Source: Euglena gracilis
Lineage: Eukaryota; Euglenida; Euglenophyceae; Euglenales
DNA length: 64,000 nucleotides
Direction of reading: 5' to 3'
NCBI GenBank assembly: GCA_039621445.1
Contig: CP154954.1
Span: 44,495,847-44,559,846, forward strand
In this document: positions 22,424 through 34,000 of the stretch, in pieces
How the letters are laid out: every line of letters starts with the position of its first letter
How positions within the stretch are numbered: the stretch's first letter is position 1
Translations under genes and position numbers: made by a program
Notes under the pieces: model-generated
Database searches by the model: none
What the model was told of the DNA's origin: nothing
The model's input: only the letters and a program-made list of their open reading frames with translations

Positions 22424-25400
22424 AGGCCCAGGCCGACCTTCGACCGGGGCCTTGCTGAATGTCATCAACAAACGTACACCCCTCAAGAAGAGTATCAATA
22501 ATAAATAGTGGTTGCATTGAGAGGATTGAAAGGTGTTGTGAACAGGGCGTTAAAGACCCCCCGCCCCTGGGGTGCAGGTCAGAAAGGTTGGCTGGCTGTC
22601 TGGAAAAAGGCTGCTGACTTACCCCCCCCCCCTTCTCGATGGGGTCCCTGGCCGTAACTGGGCCTGACTGGGGGTCGAAACAAATACCAAAAAATCAAAA
22701 CTGCAAAAATGCAAAAAATAATAATGCCAATTATGCAAAAAAAATTCCGACCCCTTTTTTTGCCCAGTTTAGGTCCTTTTTGCACATCCGACAGGGTTAC
22801 CGCATGGCCGCCTTTGGGCAGCCAGAAAAAAAAATAAACTTGTGTGGGGCTGGAAAAAGGCTTCTGGCTGGACCAAATTCTCTTTCGCAACGCCCACACA
22901 CCCACAGAATGCATTTCTAACTTCCATGTCCTTTTTGATCAGGATAATTTCATGACAGCGAAGGACGATCGTGAGTTGGATGTCCTTTGGATTTGGCCTT
23001 GGTGCTGGATGGTTGTGTCCTAGTAACCCCCCCCCCAAAAATAAGACCCGGGTCTTATTTTTGGGTCCGTTGCTGGAAGCCTCCAGGGGGGTCTTATTTT
23101 GGGGGGGTTATTTTTGGATTTTTTCTTGACCGACCGGGCCCGAAAAAGCACCATTTTTCAGGTTCCCAAGACTGCTAAAATTTTTCCTTCGGCGCTTCGC
23201 GTCATGTGTAAATTGGTGTAATTTGACATTTAAGATGTTTTTTGCACTTCAAGAATCTGAAATTTTTTGAAATTTCATCATTTTTGTGTTCGAAATTGGG
23301 GTTTTTGGTAATTTTTCAGGGAAAAATTCACCGTCTTCGCGCCGTCAAGGGGGGTCTTATTTATGGGGGGGTCTTACTTTTGGATTTTTGCTTGATCGGC
23401 CCAGGGGGGGGGTCTTCTTTTGGGGGGGGTCTTATTTTGGGGGAGGGGTCTTATATTGGGGGGGGGGGGTTACTCTCTCCTGGGAATGGTTCAGAGTGAC
23501 GATCATGCTGAACTTAATGTATCTGATGATTTATATCCTTTAAAATCAGGGTTGGTGAGTGGGTGGGTGGTGGGCGGGCGGATGGGTGCGTTCGTACGTG
23601 CACGCATCCATCATGCGTGCATTGCTGCCAGCATTTCGTCCCCAAAACAAGTGCGGCAAGCTGCAACGAGGATTTGGTAGGAACCACCTTTTGTTTTGGA
23701 CATGCTCCTATGCGGCTTCCGGGAAGCGATTGAAATGGTCCCCGGCACACTTTGGGAGCCGCCCCCCATCCCGGCAGGAGAGGCAGCGCTGGACGGTGAC
23801 CGGGGCTCGGGCGGGGCGGGGCGGAGAGGGTGAGCTGCTCGCCGAAGCCCGGCGGGGGCCGGTCGTTGGGCCCGACAGCCTGCAGGGTGATGGCGTGGGC
23901 GGAGGCGGCGGAGGCAGGGCGGCACCAGGAAGGCCTGGGGGGGGTCGACCCCCCACCCACCCCCCATGTGGGGTTGCAGGGAGTCCCGTCCAGCCCTGGG
24001 CGAAGGAGGAGCGCAGCGTGGGGGAGAACCACGGCATAAGCCTGGGAGGGGAGGGCGGGAGGCCCTGGGGGGGGCAAAGGTGGAGGCGACAGCGGCGCAG
24101 AGGGGGCCCATCAGTTCACAGACGCAGGCGCGACGCAGAGGGTTGCTGGGGCGTGTGAAAGAGGTGTGGTGTCTGGGATTTTTTTCAGAAGCCTCAGCAG
24201 CCAGCGAGGCTCTGAGAAGCTCTCTTTGAAAAGCCATGTTGAGTAGGACTGGCCATCCAAGCAACAGAATAACTGTACTGCAAAATCATCACATACACAT
24301 ATGTACACATATGGCACAAAGTACTGCCCATACAAATACGTTGCCCATTTGAACAACATTGTGTATTAAACATGCATTGGCACACATTCTGACATTGCCT
24401 CAACGATATAATACACATCTGGATAATTGATGTGATACACTGGATACACAACCAGATAGCTAAAAGAAATCTCATAATCTGAGATCATACCAAAAAAATT
24501 TATGCGATAAAAATGTTTTCATGTGGAATATAAATGTGAAAGGAGGAGGAGGGAAGGGATCATCAAACTAAGCAGCCGCATCTGGCATTCCATCTGGGAT
24601 TGAAAAGGACGGATAAGAAGTCGACATCTGGACGGTTGCCTGCAGCTTGGTCGCAACGACACAAAAAAAAGAAAAGGCTGGCGGCTGAGTTTGCAGTTGG
24701 CGCTGGCTCAATAGCCAAACCATGAGGCACCGGCGGGGACAGAGGAGACTCGTTGAGCCGAGCGGGTGTGGCCAGGCAATAACAGCGATGGCGATGTCCT
24801 ATAGAGCTGGGTGTATGGACACCTGCCAAAGCGCAACGGCGTCGCATTTCACCTTAGGTGAAGTGCGCATGGATTGGAAAGCATCGAGTGTTGCACCGAA
24901 CCAGAATTAAATAAAACTTAACATGTGCTGGGGGATTTCTCAAAGCCTCCAGAACATGGCATTCATGCTGAAAACAAACAAAACAGAACGCCTACGAAGA
25001 GGCAATTGCATGGACACAGCCATCCAGGTCCCAAAAGTCAAAAATCAAAGTGGTTCTTGGAGGTATTTCCTTAATGTCCTAAACTGGTGCGCAGTGCTAA
25101 AAATCCATTCTCGCAACCATCCTTTGTGATTAGGGGGGCTGCTGCCTTGGGACTGCTATCATTAGTTTCAAAGAACCAGTCGACGTTGACAATAACTTTT
25201 CAGAGGGGGAACACCAATCTCTGCCAGTCGCATTACATTGTGCTCTCGGCCAAAGAGCTGGGAAGTGTGAACCGCATCCTGGGCCAGCCAGTAAAACCCA
25301 CCGACCACGTTCAAACCTCTTGGTGCATACCCATGAACCACCAACAGGCATAACGGTCTGGTGTGTGCGGTGTGCTTCGACAGGGGAGCGACACACGACG

Positions 25401-25921
25401 ACACCCTCAGAGAGGGGACGGGGTGCGGGAGGGAGGGGGGAGGAGGTCGCCTGCCGGTCACTATCCGGTTCGCCCCGGCCGTCGCCGGGGAATAAGTGCG
25501 CATCAGTCAAGGGCCCACTTCCACGCCCGGGCGGGCAGCTTGATCATGCCCACGCCACCGCCGCTCTCCGCTCCACACCGCTCCGGTTCGGGACGGATCC
25601 CTCAAAGCAGCGGATGTACCTGAAGTCGGTGGTGCTGTCCATCTGTCGATAGCAAACGGGAGGGCTGTGTGAAGGCTGGGGGGGGGGGGTCGACCCTGGG
25701 GGGGCACAAGAACTGTTGCAGGCAAAGGATCTGGGGGGGGTCAGGAGGACGGCGGTGGGTGTGGACGACCTTCTTGGGGAGGGCCGTGCAGCAGCCACAG
25801 CAGGTGAGGCAGGGGCTCAACTTGAGGGGCAGCAGCAGCACCCACACGATGCAGCCCAGCAACGCGATGACGAGCAGCACCGGGAAGAAGAGGATGACGT
25901 TGATCACCTTCAGCGCCTTCA
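22348..25921 (-). CDS. Unrecognised gene: single-pass membrane protein with Cys-rich juxtamembrane stretch (partial)
   Basis: Function unknown. Exons read, 5' to 3': a TM exon (25770-25921), an exon at 25519-25642, then 24071-24130, 24002-24041, 23795-23909 and 22348-22423. TM: NVILFFPVLLVIALLGCIVW, followed by CLTCCGCCTALPKK, a possible palmitoylation site. Later exons are GC3-rich and Pro/Ala-rich. The last five join in phase by NNNCAG/CTGNNNNN or GT..AG. The TM exon instead joins in a frame that stops at TGA 25546-25544, so either the gene is short or the frame shifts by one near 25600. The 5' end and final exon were not found. Confidence 0.6.
22424..23794. repeat. Intron with dispersed repeat (copy 2) and 'gtcttatttttgggg' repeats
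   Basis: About 22560-22875 is a copy of the dispersed repeat also at 96-450 and 37805-38170. From 23025 to 23475 the phrase GGTCTTATTTTGGGGGG recurs six or more times in direct and inverted form around an AT-rich core. Sequence like the inner part, inverted, is at about 4930-5190. Confidence 0.6.
23795..23909 (-). CDS. Exon of the membrane-protein gene
   Basis: Reads AASAHAITLQAVGPNDRPPP then GFGEQLTLSAPPRPSPGH. Intron ends CTGCCTCC before and starts GTCCAG after. Very strong GC3 signal in this frame only. Confidence 0.7.
24002..24041 (-). CDS. Exon of the membrane-protein gene
   Basis: Reads LMPWFSPTLRSSF with GC-ending codons. Acceptor CCCAG; the 3' cut before GCCCAG joins in phase 0 to the next exon. 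Confidence 0.6.
24071..24130 (-). CDS. Exon of the membrane-protein gene
   Basis: Reads ACVCELMGPLCAAVASTFA. The intron before it ends CTGCGTCG. It is followed, after only 29 bp (CCCCAG...CCCAG), by the next exon; unspliced reading changes to a poor frame. Confidence 0.55.
24131..25518. other. Intron, low coding evidence
   Basis: A minus-strand frame at about 25200-25320 reads NVVGGFYWLAQDAVHTSQLF, but its third positions are mixed and no clean splice edges were found. The rest is AT-rich. Confidence 0.35.
25519..25642 (-). CDS. Exon with two competing reading frames
   Basis: After acceptor CGACAG, frame 1 reads MDSTTDFRYIRCFEGSVPNR and stops at 25544. From about 25605 a second frame reads GIRPEPERCGAESGGGVGMI then KLPARAW and splices at GTGGGC in phase with the next exon. 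Both have GC-ending codons. A one-base error or change, or a hidden tiny intron, could explain it. Confidence 0.55.
25770..25921 (-). CDS. Membrane-segment exon
   Basis: Reads VKALKVINVILFFPVLLVIA then LLGCIVWVLLLPLKLSPCLT then CCGCCTALPKK. Nearly every codon ends in G or C. Acceptor CCCCCACAG and donor AAG-GTCGTC are conventional; an intron end CTGCCCCC would also fit. Confidence 0.8.
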
Positions 25922-26042
25922 CTGTGGGGGCAGGGAAGGCTGAGTGTTGCGATACAGGGCCAGAGGCTGTTTTGGGACAGGGGTCCCAGAAAGGAATCCA
26001 CCGTACAATGGTCAAATGGGGCTAAAATCTGAATTAGAAAAT

Positions 26043-27267
26043 CAGGGGCAGGGAGATATTGTGGTCGGCCGAAAATTTTATTCCGGGGTTTTATTCCAGT
26101 TTATTCCGGGTTATTCCGATTTATTCCGGAATTTATTCTGTTTTTTTCTGGTCAATTTCTGTCTGAGCGGACTTGGGATTTTTTGAAGTACAATTGGGCC
26201 GAGGCTCACCCAGGCTTCAGGATAGGCACTCCTTTGTTGGAAAGTCAAATGGTCACTTTGCACTTGGTGATGCTGGTCTGCACACCACAACAGACCACTG
26301 CCTTTTCAGGAAACATCAGCTGATAAAGATTGGTGCTCAGGGTTTTCTCTTGAGACAGGTCCCAGCCTCCGCTTTCTTGTTCTCCTGCTTCTTCCCAAAA
26401 ATTGTCCTGCCGAGTGCTAATTGCTTCTTCCAACGTGCGGGAAACTAAATGAAACCTCAACACCACAACGACTTGTATCAACTTTGAAAGTTGAAAAAAA
26501 GAAAAGAAAAGATAAGTTGAGCTGCATCAACTTTGGCAACTTTGGCTTCTGCCAAACAGAAAGGTGTGAAAGCTTCTGTGAGCCGAGTTTGATCGATGCC
26601 TCTCCTCAGTTGATTTTCTCAAAATCAATTCTCTTTTCCTACTTTGACAGTATTCTATACTTCCGAACTCTAGTTGGCCGATTGGGTAATCTGCAGTCCA
26701 ATTGGGTAAAACAACTCCAAATAGAAGCACGGATGCGCTTCTATTTGGACTCCACCTACGCGATTTTTGTTGATTTCCTTTAGAAATCCCATCAAAATGG
26801 GGGGGTGTGCTTGCGCCTGATCCACTTTGGTCAAACCGGCCAAATTCCCCATGAACAAAATCCTATGCAGATTAGTTGGTGGTCATGAAAATTTGTTGTG
26901 TGTGCACATTTCAGGTGTGAAATTTCCCCTCACTTTTCACCTGCACTTCCGCCCCGCAAAAAGCACACCACATATTGTCAGATTTTTCACGAACACAAAA
27001 CACTCCCTTGGGAAAATCCTGAATGCGACTGCAATTGCATTTTCACATTTCGCCTCATTCACCACGCCTTCGGAAGATCTTGCCATCTTCATTGGTCCAC
27101 TCTCTTTATCCGATCCACCTGATATGAGACTGACTGAGGAAAACATGCAAACACATCAAACTTCAGCTTCATGTTTTGCAGAATTTTCATGCCACTGGCT
27201 GGCACTTTAATTCCGGTTATTCCGGCTTATTCCGGTTTATTCCGGACCGGAATATCTCCCTGCCCTG
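26043..27267. mobile_element. 1.2-kb inverted-repeat element with TTATTCCGG subterminal repeats
   Basis: Left end CAGGGGCAGGGAGATATT and right end AATATCTCCCTGCCCTG are inverted with one base missing. Just inside each end are several TTATTCCGG units (26080-26140 and 27205-27250). The ends CAG...CTG also resemble the core of nonconventional introns. No coding content. Confidence 0.7.
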
Positions 27268-28730
27268 CAGAAAATGGACATTTTTATTTTTTTCAATCCT
27301 TTGCCCCCCACGGGAAAGGGTTTTCTCAAGGACCCCCAGGGAGAGTCACTCGGGCCGGCTGGAATAAGGTGCTGGCAGGACCCCCAGGGTGGGTGTTGGG
27401 GGGGGGGGGGTCCTGCCAGCTGGGAGCTGGCTGGACCCGGCGGGTACCCCCAAAAAAAATTCCCGAAAAAGACCAAGTCCAGTTGGGCTGTCATTTTTAG
27501 CCAACGTTGGAGGTGAAACCCCAAATCCACCCAAACAGGCCATTTTTTAAAAAAAAAATTACGTGGTAAAATTTTTCGAAGCCGGACAGGACCGAACTTT
27601 ACTTCAGCAGACCCCCTGTGTGATAAATTTGTCGTTCACAAATGGCAGTCGAGGCAATGGAAGGATGTGATGAGGTAACAAAGCAACGCATCGAGGAAGG
27701 GCGACATACCACAACCACCCATTGCCGGCTTCAAATAGAGTGCATCTTGCTTTTCCACAGCATGTGAAGGGTCGGCCTGATAGAGTGGCATGAAAAACAT
27801 GGGGTTGGCATACCAAAATGCATTCCTGTCAGGGGCCCCAGGCAGCCGCAGAAGAAAAATGCTCGTTGGAGAGTCATCCCCTCATGGGGGTAGAGGCACA
27901 GGCCACCTGGTCTGGCATGGACCCCAAACCGAGCAATACCAGCTCTCTGAGTGCGTTTGTTCCAGCCAAGGTATAAATTGAGTCAGCCTCCCACAAAAGA
28001 TCCTTGAAACCGAAAAATTTTGTCATGTTGACACCTTTCTGGGTTGCAAACCAGATTTGGGGTCGAGGGGGTGAGCTTGCACAAAAGGTTCTGGTTATGG
28101 ATCTCAGATGGAGGGGAGGTTGCTGGGCTTGTGTCAGGGATTTGGGCTGGCTGGAAACTTGGGGTAGCTTGCCCTCCTCCGGGGGGGGGGGGGATTCCTG
28201 AACAGGGGATCAAAACCCATATTGGACTAAATTCAAAAAAGGCAAACAAAAATGTATGTGGTGTCAAAATAGTTTACAGCTAACGGGATAAACGTTGGCC
28301 ACCCGACCTGAGAAGCAGGGCCACTGGCCCTAGAACGATGGCCACTGGCCCTAGAACGATGGCCACTGGACCGAAAACTGCGGCCACGGAACCAAAAAAT
28401 AGTGCCCACGTGACCTAAAAATAGGGGCCCCTGGACCTAAAAACCATGGCCACTGGGACCTGAATGTGCGTCATTCACTAGAACTGAAAAAACTTCCAAC
28501 AATCGTCTGGAGAGATTGACCTTTATGCAATGCCATGGGTCAGGGAACACAAATGCAACAAACGTTCCAGAGCTGGTGCATGACGACGGTGCCCAGTTGA
28601 AGTGGTCAGAGGCATATGAGGGGGTCCGACAAACAACAACCTTGCAATCATGGGTGTGAAATCTTTCCCTGGCACACAATTAACAAAAAGTGCAAAGCAC
28701 ATGGTTGTAATGTTGTGAAAATAGCAACAC
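27268..28730. other. Non-coding region upstream of the membrane-protein gene
   Basis: Includes a G-run patch with GCTGGCAGGACCC / CTGCCAGCTGG inverted motifs at about 27365-27440. At 28300-28450 a short 'gGCCACTGGNCCTAGAAnNNTG' unit is repeated four to six times. Confidence 0.45.
28300..28455. repeat. Short tandem repeat, unit about 24 bp
   Basis: Units of the form 'gatGGCCACTGGccctagaac' repeat with decay (GGCCACTGG at 28318, 28341, 28362, 28448 and variants between). Confidence 0.65.
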
Positions 28731-28831
28731 CATTCAAATATGTCATATGTCATATCGTCACCAGGATGATAAAAAAGAAGATTTTCTTTTTATCATCTTG
28801 GTGACGATATGACATACGACATATTTGAATG
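28731..28831. mobile_element. 101-bp near-perfect hairpin (MITE-like)
   Basis: The left arm begins CATTCAAATATGTCATATGT and the right arm ends in its inverse with a few mismatches. The central loop is GAAGATTTTC-like. Each arm is about 48 bp. Typical of a foldback MITE. Confidence 0.85.
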
Positions 28832-29476
28832 TTAATTAATACAAAGAAACCTTGTCGGACCTACTGAAAGAGTCCTCCATTCATAAAAAAACTAAGAAAA
28901 ATGTTTGTAGTGACGTGTTGTGCCAGATTTTTTTAAAACTTGCCTTGCCGTCAAAAATAAATATCTGCTTTCTCTGCAACTTTCATCTTGCACCCATGCA
29001 CAGGTCCCGAGACAACTGGGTTCAACAAACGGACAGTGCCCGCCTCATTGAAAACAAATGTCTTCATTGAGGCGCCCACGACGCAAACCAAAATGCCTTC
29101 AAACAGGCATTGAGAAAAAAAAACCGAGGGAAGAGTGAAGAAAAGAAGCCGGGCAGCAGTGTGCCCGTCCTCACCCTAATCCTATTCCTGAAAAATAAGC
29201 ACGCCCTCCCCGAATCCGGCCCCGACGGCCCGATTTCGGCGCATTTCCCTGGTGCCGCTGGACTGAAAATTCGGAAAAGATGGGCGGCTGAAAAGAAAAA
29301 AACCAGGCGGCCCAGACGCCCTCCTTCCCCCAGGAGCACCCTATAGCCCCGGGGGGGGGGGGGGGTGTTCCACTGCAATGCACACACATGTGTGCACACA
29401 TGTGTGCATGCACACATGCACTCTATGGCCCTCTATGTGAAATTTTGACATGCGAACACAGGATCATTCAACGGGG

Positions 29477-29826
29477 GTGGTTCGGGTCACGGGGGGGTTA
29501 CGGGGGGGGGTCACGGGGGGGTCACGGGGAACACCACATTTTTGGTGACAAAATTAGGAATCACCGAGCGTGCATTTTGGGGGGGAAATTCCAGAAAATA
29601 GGAATCCGCACACCTGAAATTAGGATTTTGACACCAAATTAGGAATCACAAAGCCCAAATTTGAAAAATTTTTGCCTCAAAATTAGGAATCTGCATGAAA
29701 ATTTTATCAAATTAAGCATCCTCTGCCAAAAATTGTCCCCACAAATTTCGCCGAAAAGGGTCCTTGTTTGGGTCACGGGGGGGGGGGTCACGGGGGGGGT
29801 CACGGGGGGGTCACGGGGGGAACACC
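29477..29826. repeat. GGTCACGGGGGG clusters flanking an AT-rich core
   Basis: Four direct units at 29485-29530 and four at 29772-29820, both followed by GGGAACACC. Between them 'aattaggaatc' occurs several times, a phrase also seen at 58645-58730. Confidence 0.75.
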
Positions 29827-30799
29827 CCCAACATACAACACAACAAAAAAAAGGCCAACATTTTCAAGTTCCAGAAAAAGTGGCCAACATTTACAGGTCC
29901 AGTGGCACGTTCGGTGGCCAGAGTTTTGGGCTTGGTGGCCATCATTCTGGTCAATGAGGCAAACATTTTTTGGTAAGGTGGCCATCATTCTAGGCTACGT
30001 GGCCATCGTTTTCACGTGTTAGCTGTACCATTTTTTTAATCTCTGCCAAAACCGCATCCATTCTGGCACCAAAAAGGGCATAAAAATATTTCTAAAGAAC
30101 AAAGAGTTGGGGAAGTTTTTTCAATAATGGGCCAGCTTGCTAAGGCTAGCAGGATCCCCCCCCACTATCAGGAAAGGTGATGCTGTGGCTGACAGAAATT
30201 GGGGCTTGCCGCAGCCGCCGCTCCCCTCAGGGGTTTGAAATGTAAAAGAGATGTGAAAGGTTTGAAAGCTACAACCTAAAGTCCATTAGAAAGGGGTGTT
30301 ACCACAGCATGCCAAACACATTTTTTTTTGAGGAAACCGGTCGTGCTGAAACGACCTGATTGCATTTAGAAATGACTTCCTTTCAACAAAAAAAAAACAG
30401 GCCAAAAATGGCCCGAAGTCGGTCGTGAAATGGCAGAGAATATCGACTGGGCAAGCAGGTGGCCAAAACTGCTCACAAAGGAAAATAGGAGGCCATTTGG
30501 TATAACCGACATTGCTATTGCCATTGGCATAACCAAGGCGCGATTATTTGAGATTTTCACAGGTCACATCCAACACAACCTTGACCTCACATCCCTTCCA
30601 TCCTCTTGTTTTATGTTCAAAAAGGGAGAGATCCTTCCCTCCCAACTACGTCAGCGTCCAGACCCGAAATAATCAAAATAATGGATCGTCCCGCACGCTG
30701 CTCACAGTTGAAGTGCAGATCACAATGGCGTCATGCGCAAATGCGTCCCCCGAGGTTCGACCTCGCATCAACGTTTGCCAACAGTGGGGCCGCCCGTCA
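29827..30799. other. Region 3' of the HAD-protein gene
   Basis: AT-rich; 'gtggccaNcattNt' phrases recur at 29880-30010. No gene or terminator recognised. Confidence 0.4.
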
Positions 30800-31024
30800 C
30801 TACACGCCGCGGGCGAACAGCACGCGGTGCAGCGCAGGCCGCAGCGCCAGCATCGCCGGCCGGCAGTGCTCCCGGATGTCATCGTCCACAAACAGGAGTG
30901 GCGCGCCCCCCGCGGCGTGGGCGGCGATGACCGCCGCCTTCTCCCCACCCTGCCGGCCACCCACGACGTGGATGGGCAGCGTGGCTGGCGCGCCGTGTGC
31001 CGTGAGGAACGCCTGCATGGAGTC
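30800..31024 (-). CDS. HAD-protein exon 14: HAD motifs III and IV, stop
   Basis: Reads DSMQAFLTAHGAPATLPIHV and continues through GGEKAAVIAA and LLFVDDDIREH to HRVLFARGV-stop. The Lys and the paired Asp complete the HAD active site. Confidence 0.9.
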   Translation of the reverse strand, partial: DSMQAFLTAHGAPATLPIHVVGGRQGGEKAAVIAAHAAGGAPLLFVDDDIREHCRPAMLALRPALHRVLFARGV

Positions 31025-34000
31025 GGGGCAGGTGGGGCCGGGGTCGGAGCGGGGGAGGTTTGGGTGGAAAGAGCCGGGGCCCTAGTTTGGAAGCCGAAAC
31101 AAACAGAAACATTTTGGCAAAGCCCACACCTTCTGTTGACCTTGGAAACTAAATTGCATGAAAATCGCCATTTGGCCATTGTTTTGGGCCTTTCGGGAAT
31201 TCTGCCCTTTGATGATACCCTGCGTTCCAAATGGCCAGTCACTCTTTGACAAGCTGGTAACATTGGAACACCTTCTCCGGCCAAGGACCGTCCTTCGGGC
31301 GCTTTTTCGTGCATGAAATACGTATTGCCAACCTTTTCTGTGCCTTTGAGTACATAGTGCACAATGAAACGTCATTCTTCAACAAAAAAAAAAAGAAGCA
31401 AAATGCAACTCCCCCAGTGAAATGAAGCGGATAGTACACGCGAAGCGAAAACAGATCGGCTTAAACACTGGGCGGCGTCGTGTTCGGCGAGGGACCCCCT
31501 GGGAGAGGTGCGGGTTCCGGGTCACGATGTGCACGTTGGGGTGGGCGCAGCAGAGCGCCACCAGCAGCGGGTCCACCGTGTGCTGCCCAGCGAGGGGGTC
31601 CCCGCCGGACGCGCGCAGGCCGGCTGGGCCTGGGCATTGGGGCAGCATTGGGCATGCCCGGGCATTGGGTGTGGGAGGCCGGTAGGGGGCGAACCTCAGA
31701 GCTCATGCCAATGGCAGCGGAGGCACCACTGAGGCAATGCACACTCCCACAACCTTGCGACCAACCACTTGACGGTTTGTGCACGGTGTGAGGGGATGTG
31801 TCCAATCGCCAGTCCAAGGGAAGACAATGAGCAGGGAGCAGGGTTCGATATAAGGAGGGGGGGGGGTGGTCCGGACCCCCCCCCCTGCGGGCCAGGAGGG
31901 GGGGGGGGGGGGGGGGGACACACCCCCCACCTAAACAGTGGCGCGGTCAGGGTGACCGATTTTCGGCCCGGCGCGAAGCGCCGGGCCGAAAAAATTTTGA
32001 CCCCCCAAAACGACCAAAAGTGCCATTTTGGGCACTTTTTGGGCAAAAATGTGCCAAAAATGCAAAAAAAATTTTGGCGCAAAGCGCCGGAGGAAAAAAT
32101 TGACCCTTTTTGGGGGGGTCCCGGGCACCCCCCGAGGGTCGGTCCAGACCCCCCTGGCAGGTGGGGGGGGGTGGTCCGGACCCCCCCCCTGCGGGCCAGG
32201 AGGGGGGGGGTGGGGGGGACACCCCCCCCACCTAAACCATGTACGCCCTCCTTATCGAACCCTGGGGGGGTCTCGGATACCCCCCGAGGGTCGGTCCGGA
32301 CCCCCTTGCAGGTGGGGGGGGGGGTGGTCCGGACCTCCCCTGCGGGCCAGGAGGGGGGGGGGGGGGGGGGGACACCCCCCCACCTAAACCATGTACGCCC
32401 TCCTTATATCAAACCTTAGCCGGGAGGTCCTTTTGCAAAGGAAATGTTCCACCTCAATGAAAAAAATCCAGGGAAAATGGCCAAGAAATGGTCGTCATAT
32501 TGCAAAAAAAAGTTCAACCTGGGGGGAAAATGATTTCTGGCATCCTTGGGCCAGTTTGTCCATCCACCCAAAACATAAAAAATTTTTTCACTTATTTCAG
32601 TTTCAACCTTCTGACCCTTGGGCCAGCTGAGATGGGTCGATGGTTGAGCATAGAGTTTTTTCCCATCCAAAAAGAAAAAAGTCCGCAGAAAGGCGGGTGA
32701 AAAAAGCCCAAAACCTTCGACTTTTGGCGCTTTAAGCCGAAAAACATTTGCAATTGCGACAAAAGTTTACCTAAAATGGCTGACTTTGGGTAGAGAATTC
32801 TTCAGCCCGGAGCTTTGCGCAACACCGAAAAATTGGCAAACCTTCCGAAAAGGTGTCCGCCGACCGGGGGTAGGGGTCATTGGACAAAGAGGACGTTGGA
32901 AGTGGGGGGGTGACGGCGGTTCTTAAGGGGTCCTTTACAAAAAAAAGAATCTGTTCCCTCAAGGACCACCCTGACAACGAGGCAGCCGCCTGGTCCGCGT
33001 GGAGGCAACCGTGCGATCGAAGTCCAGGAAGACGGCCCCTGGGTGAAGTTGCTCCACCAGCTCCATCCCGGGCAAGCCCGTGCAGCCCATCAGCCCTCCC
33101 CAGCGTCAGGCCGTGGGATTGAACCCTGGTGTGCCCGCCCTCCAGTGCCGGTGTCGGTGCCAGACGCTGCCGCTTTCCACGTGGTGGTGGGAGGGGCTTG
33201 GGCACCAGCTCGCCGTCCCCGCGCCACAGGGCGCAGGCCTCGCAGCTCCACAGGTCGCACACGAAACACTTGGCGGCGTGCGGGCAGAAGGCCTGGCGGT
33301 TGCAACTGCTGCGGAAGGGGCATCCCCTCCGGGGCCCGGCGCTGGCGTGGCCCTCTGAAGCAAACGCGAAGGGCACCGGCCTGAGACCAGTTTGCAATGT
33401 GTTTTGAGCGAGGATGCAGCAACAGCCTGACGGCGTGACTAGAAGAAAACGTTACGCAAGGACTGTGGCCAGATCACCTGGATGATGTTCATCACACATC
33501 ATTTCAGGAAGATACCTCTCACTATTAAGAAAGGTTGGTTTTTATTTAAAATGTGGTTGTTGAGTGGAAAACCAATCAAGCTGGAAGGAATGCCTTTGTA
33601 GCCGCTGGTGGTCACGTACTGCACCCTCACCTAAAATCAACACAGCCCAATGTTTGAGGAAGAAAAAAAAGGGGTTTTGACCGAGACCCGGTTGTCCCTC
33701 AGCTCGGGCGGTGGTCTCACACCGCAGGCACACGCCGCGGTTCACCCAAACCTTGTTGACGGGGCGGGCGCACACCGTGCACGGCGTGGAGCCGGAGAGG
33801 TGGCGCTGCGGCAGACATTGGTCGGGGGCACAGCCCTTTCCCAATTTGTGGTGCTACTTCTTTTGTGGTGACAGGGTTGATCAATTTTCGGTCCAGCTTG
33901 GAGCGCTAGGCCGAACATTAGCCAACGCGCCATTGTTCACAGCAGCTGTTCTGCCGCTCCATCAAAAAAGGATGGAAAGCGAGGGGCAGAGAAGCGCTGT

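Noticed and set aside
22339-22458. Plus-strand exon WLGRVASAPLQATALALELA
   Set aside because: It has good codon use and edges, but no plus-strand partner exons were found, whereas the minus reading continues the neighbouring gene in phase. Kept only as an alternative.
28437-28753. Minus-strand frame SDHFNWAPSSCTSSGTFVAF
   Set aside because: AT-rich codon use unlike the real exons, overlaps the tandem repeat at 28300-28455 and has no homology that I recognise.
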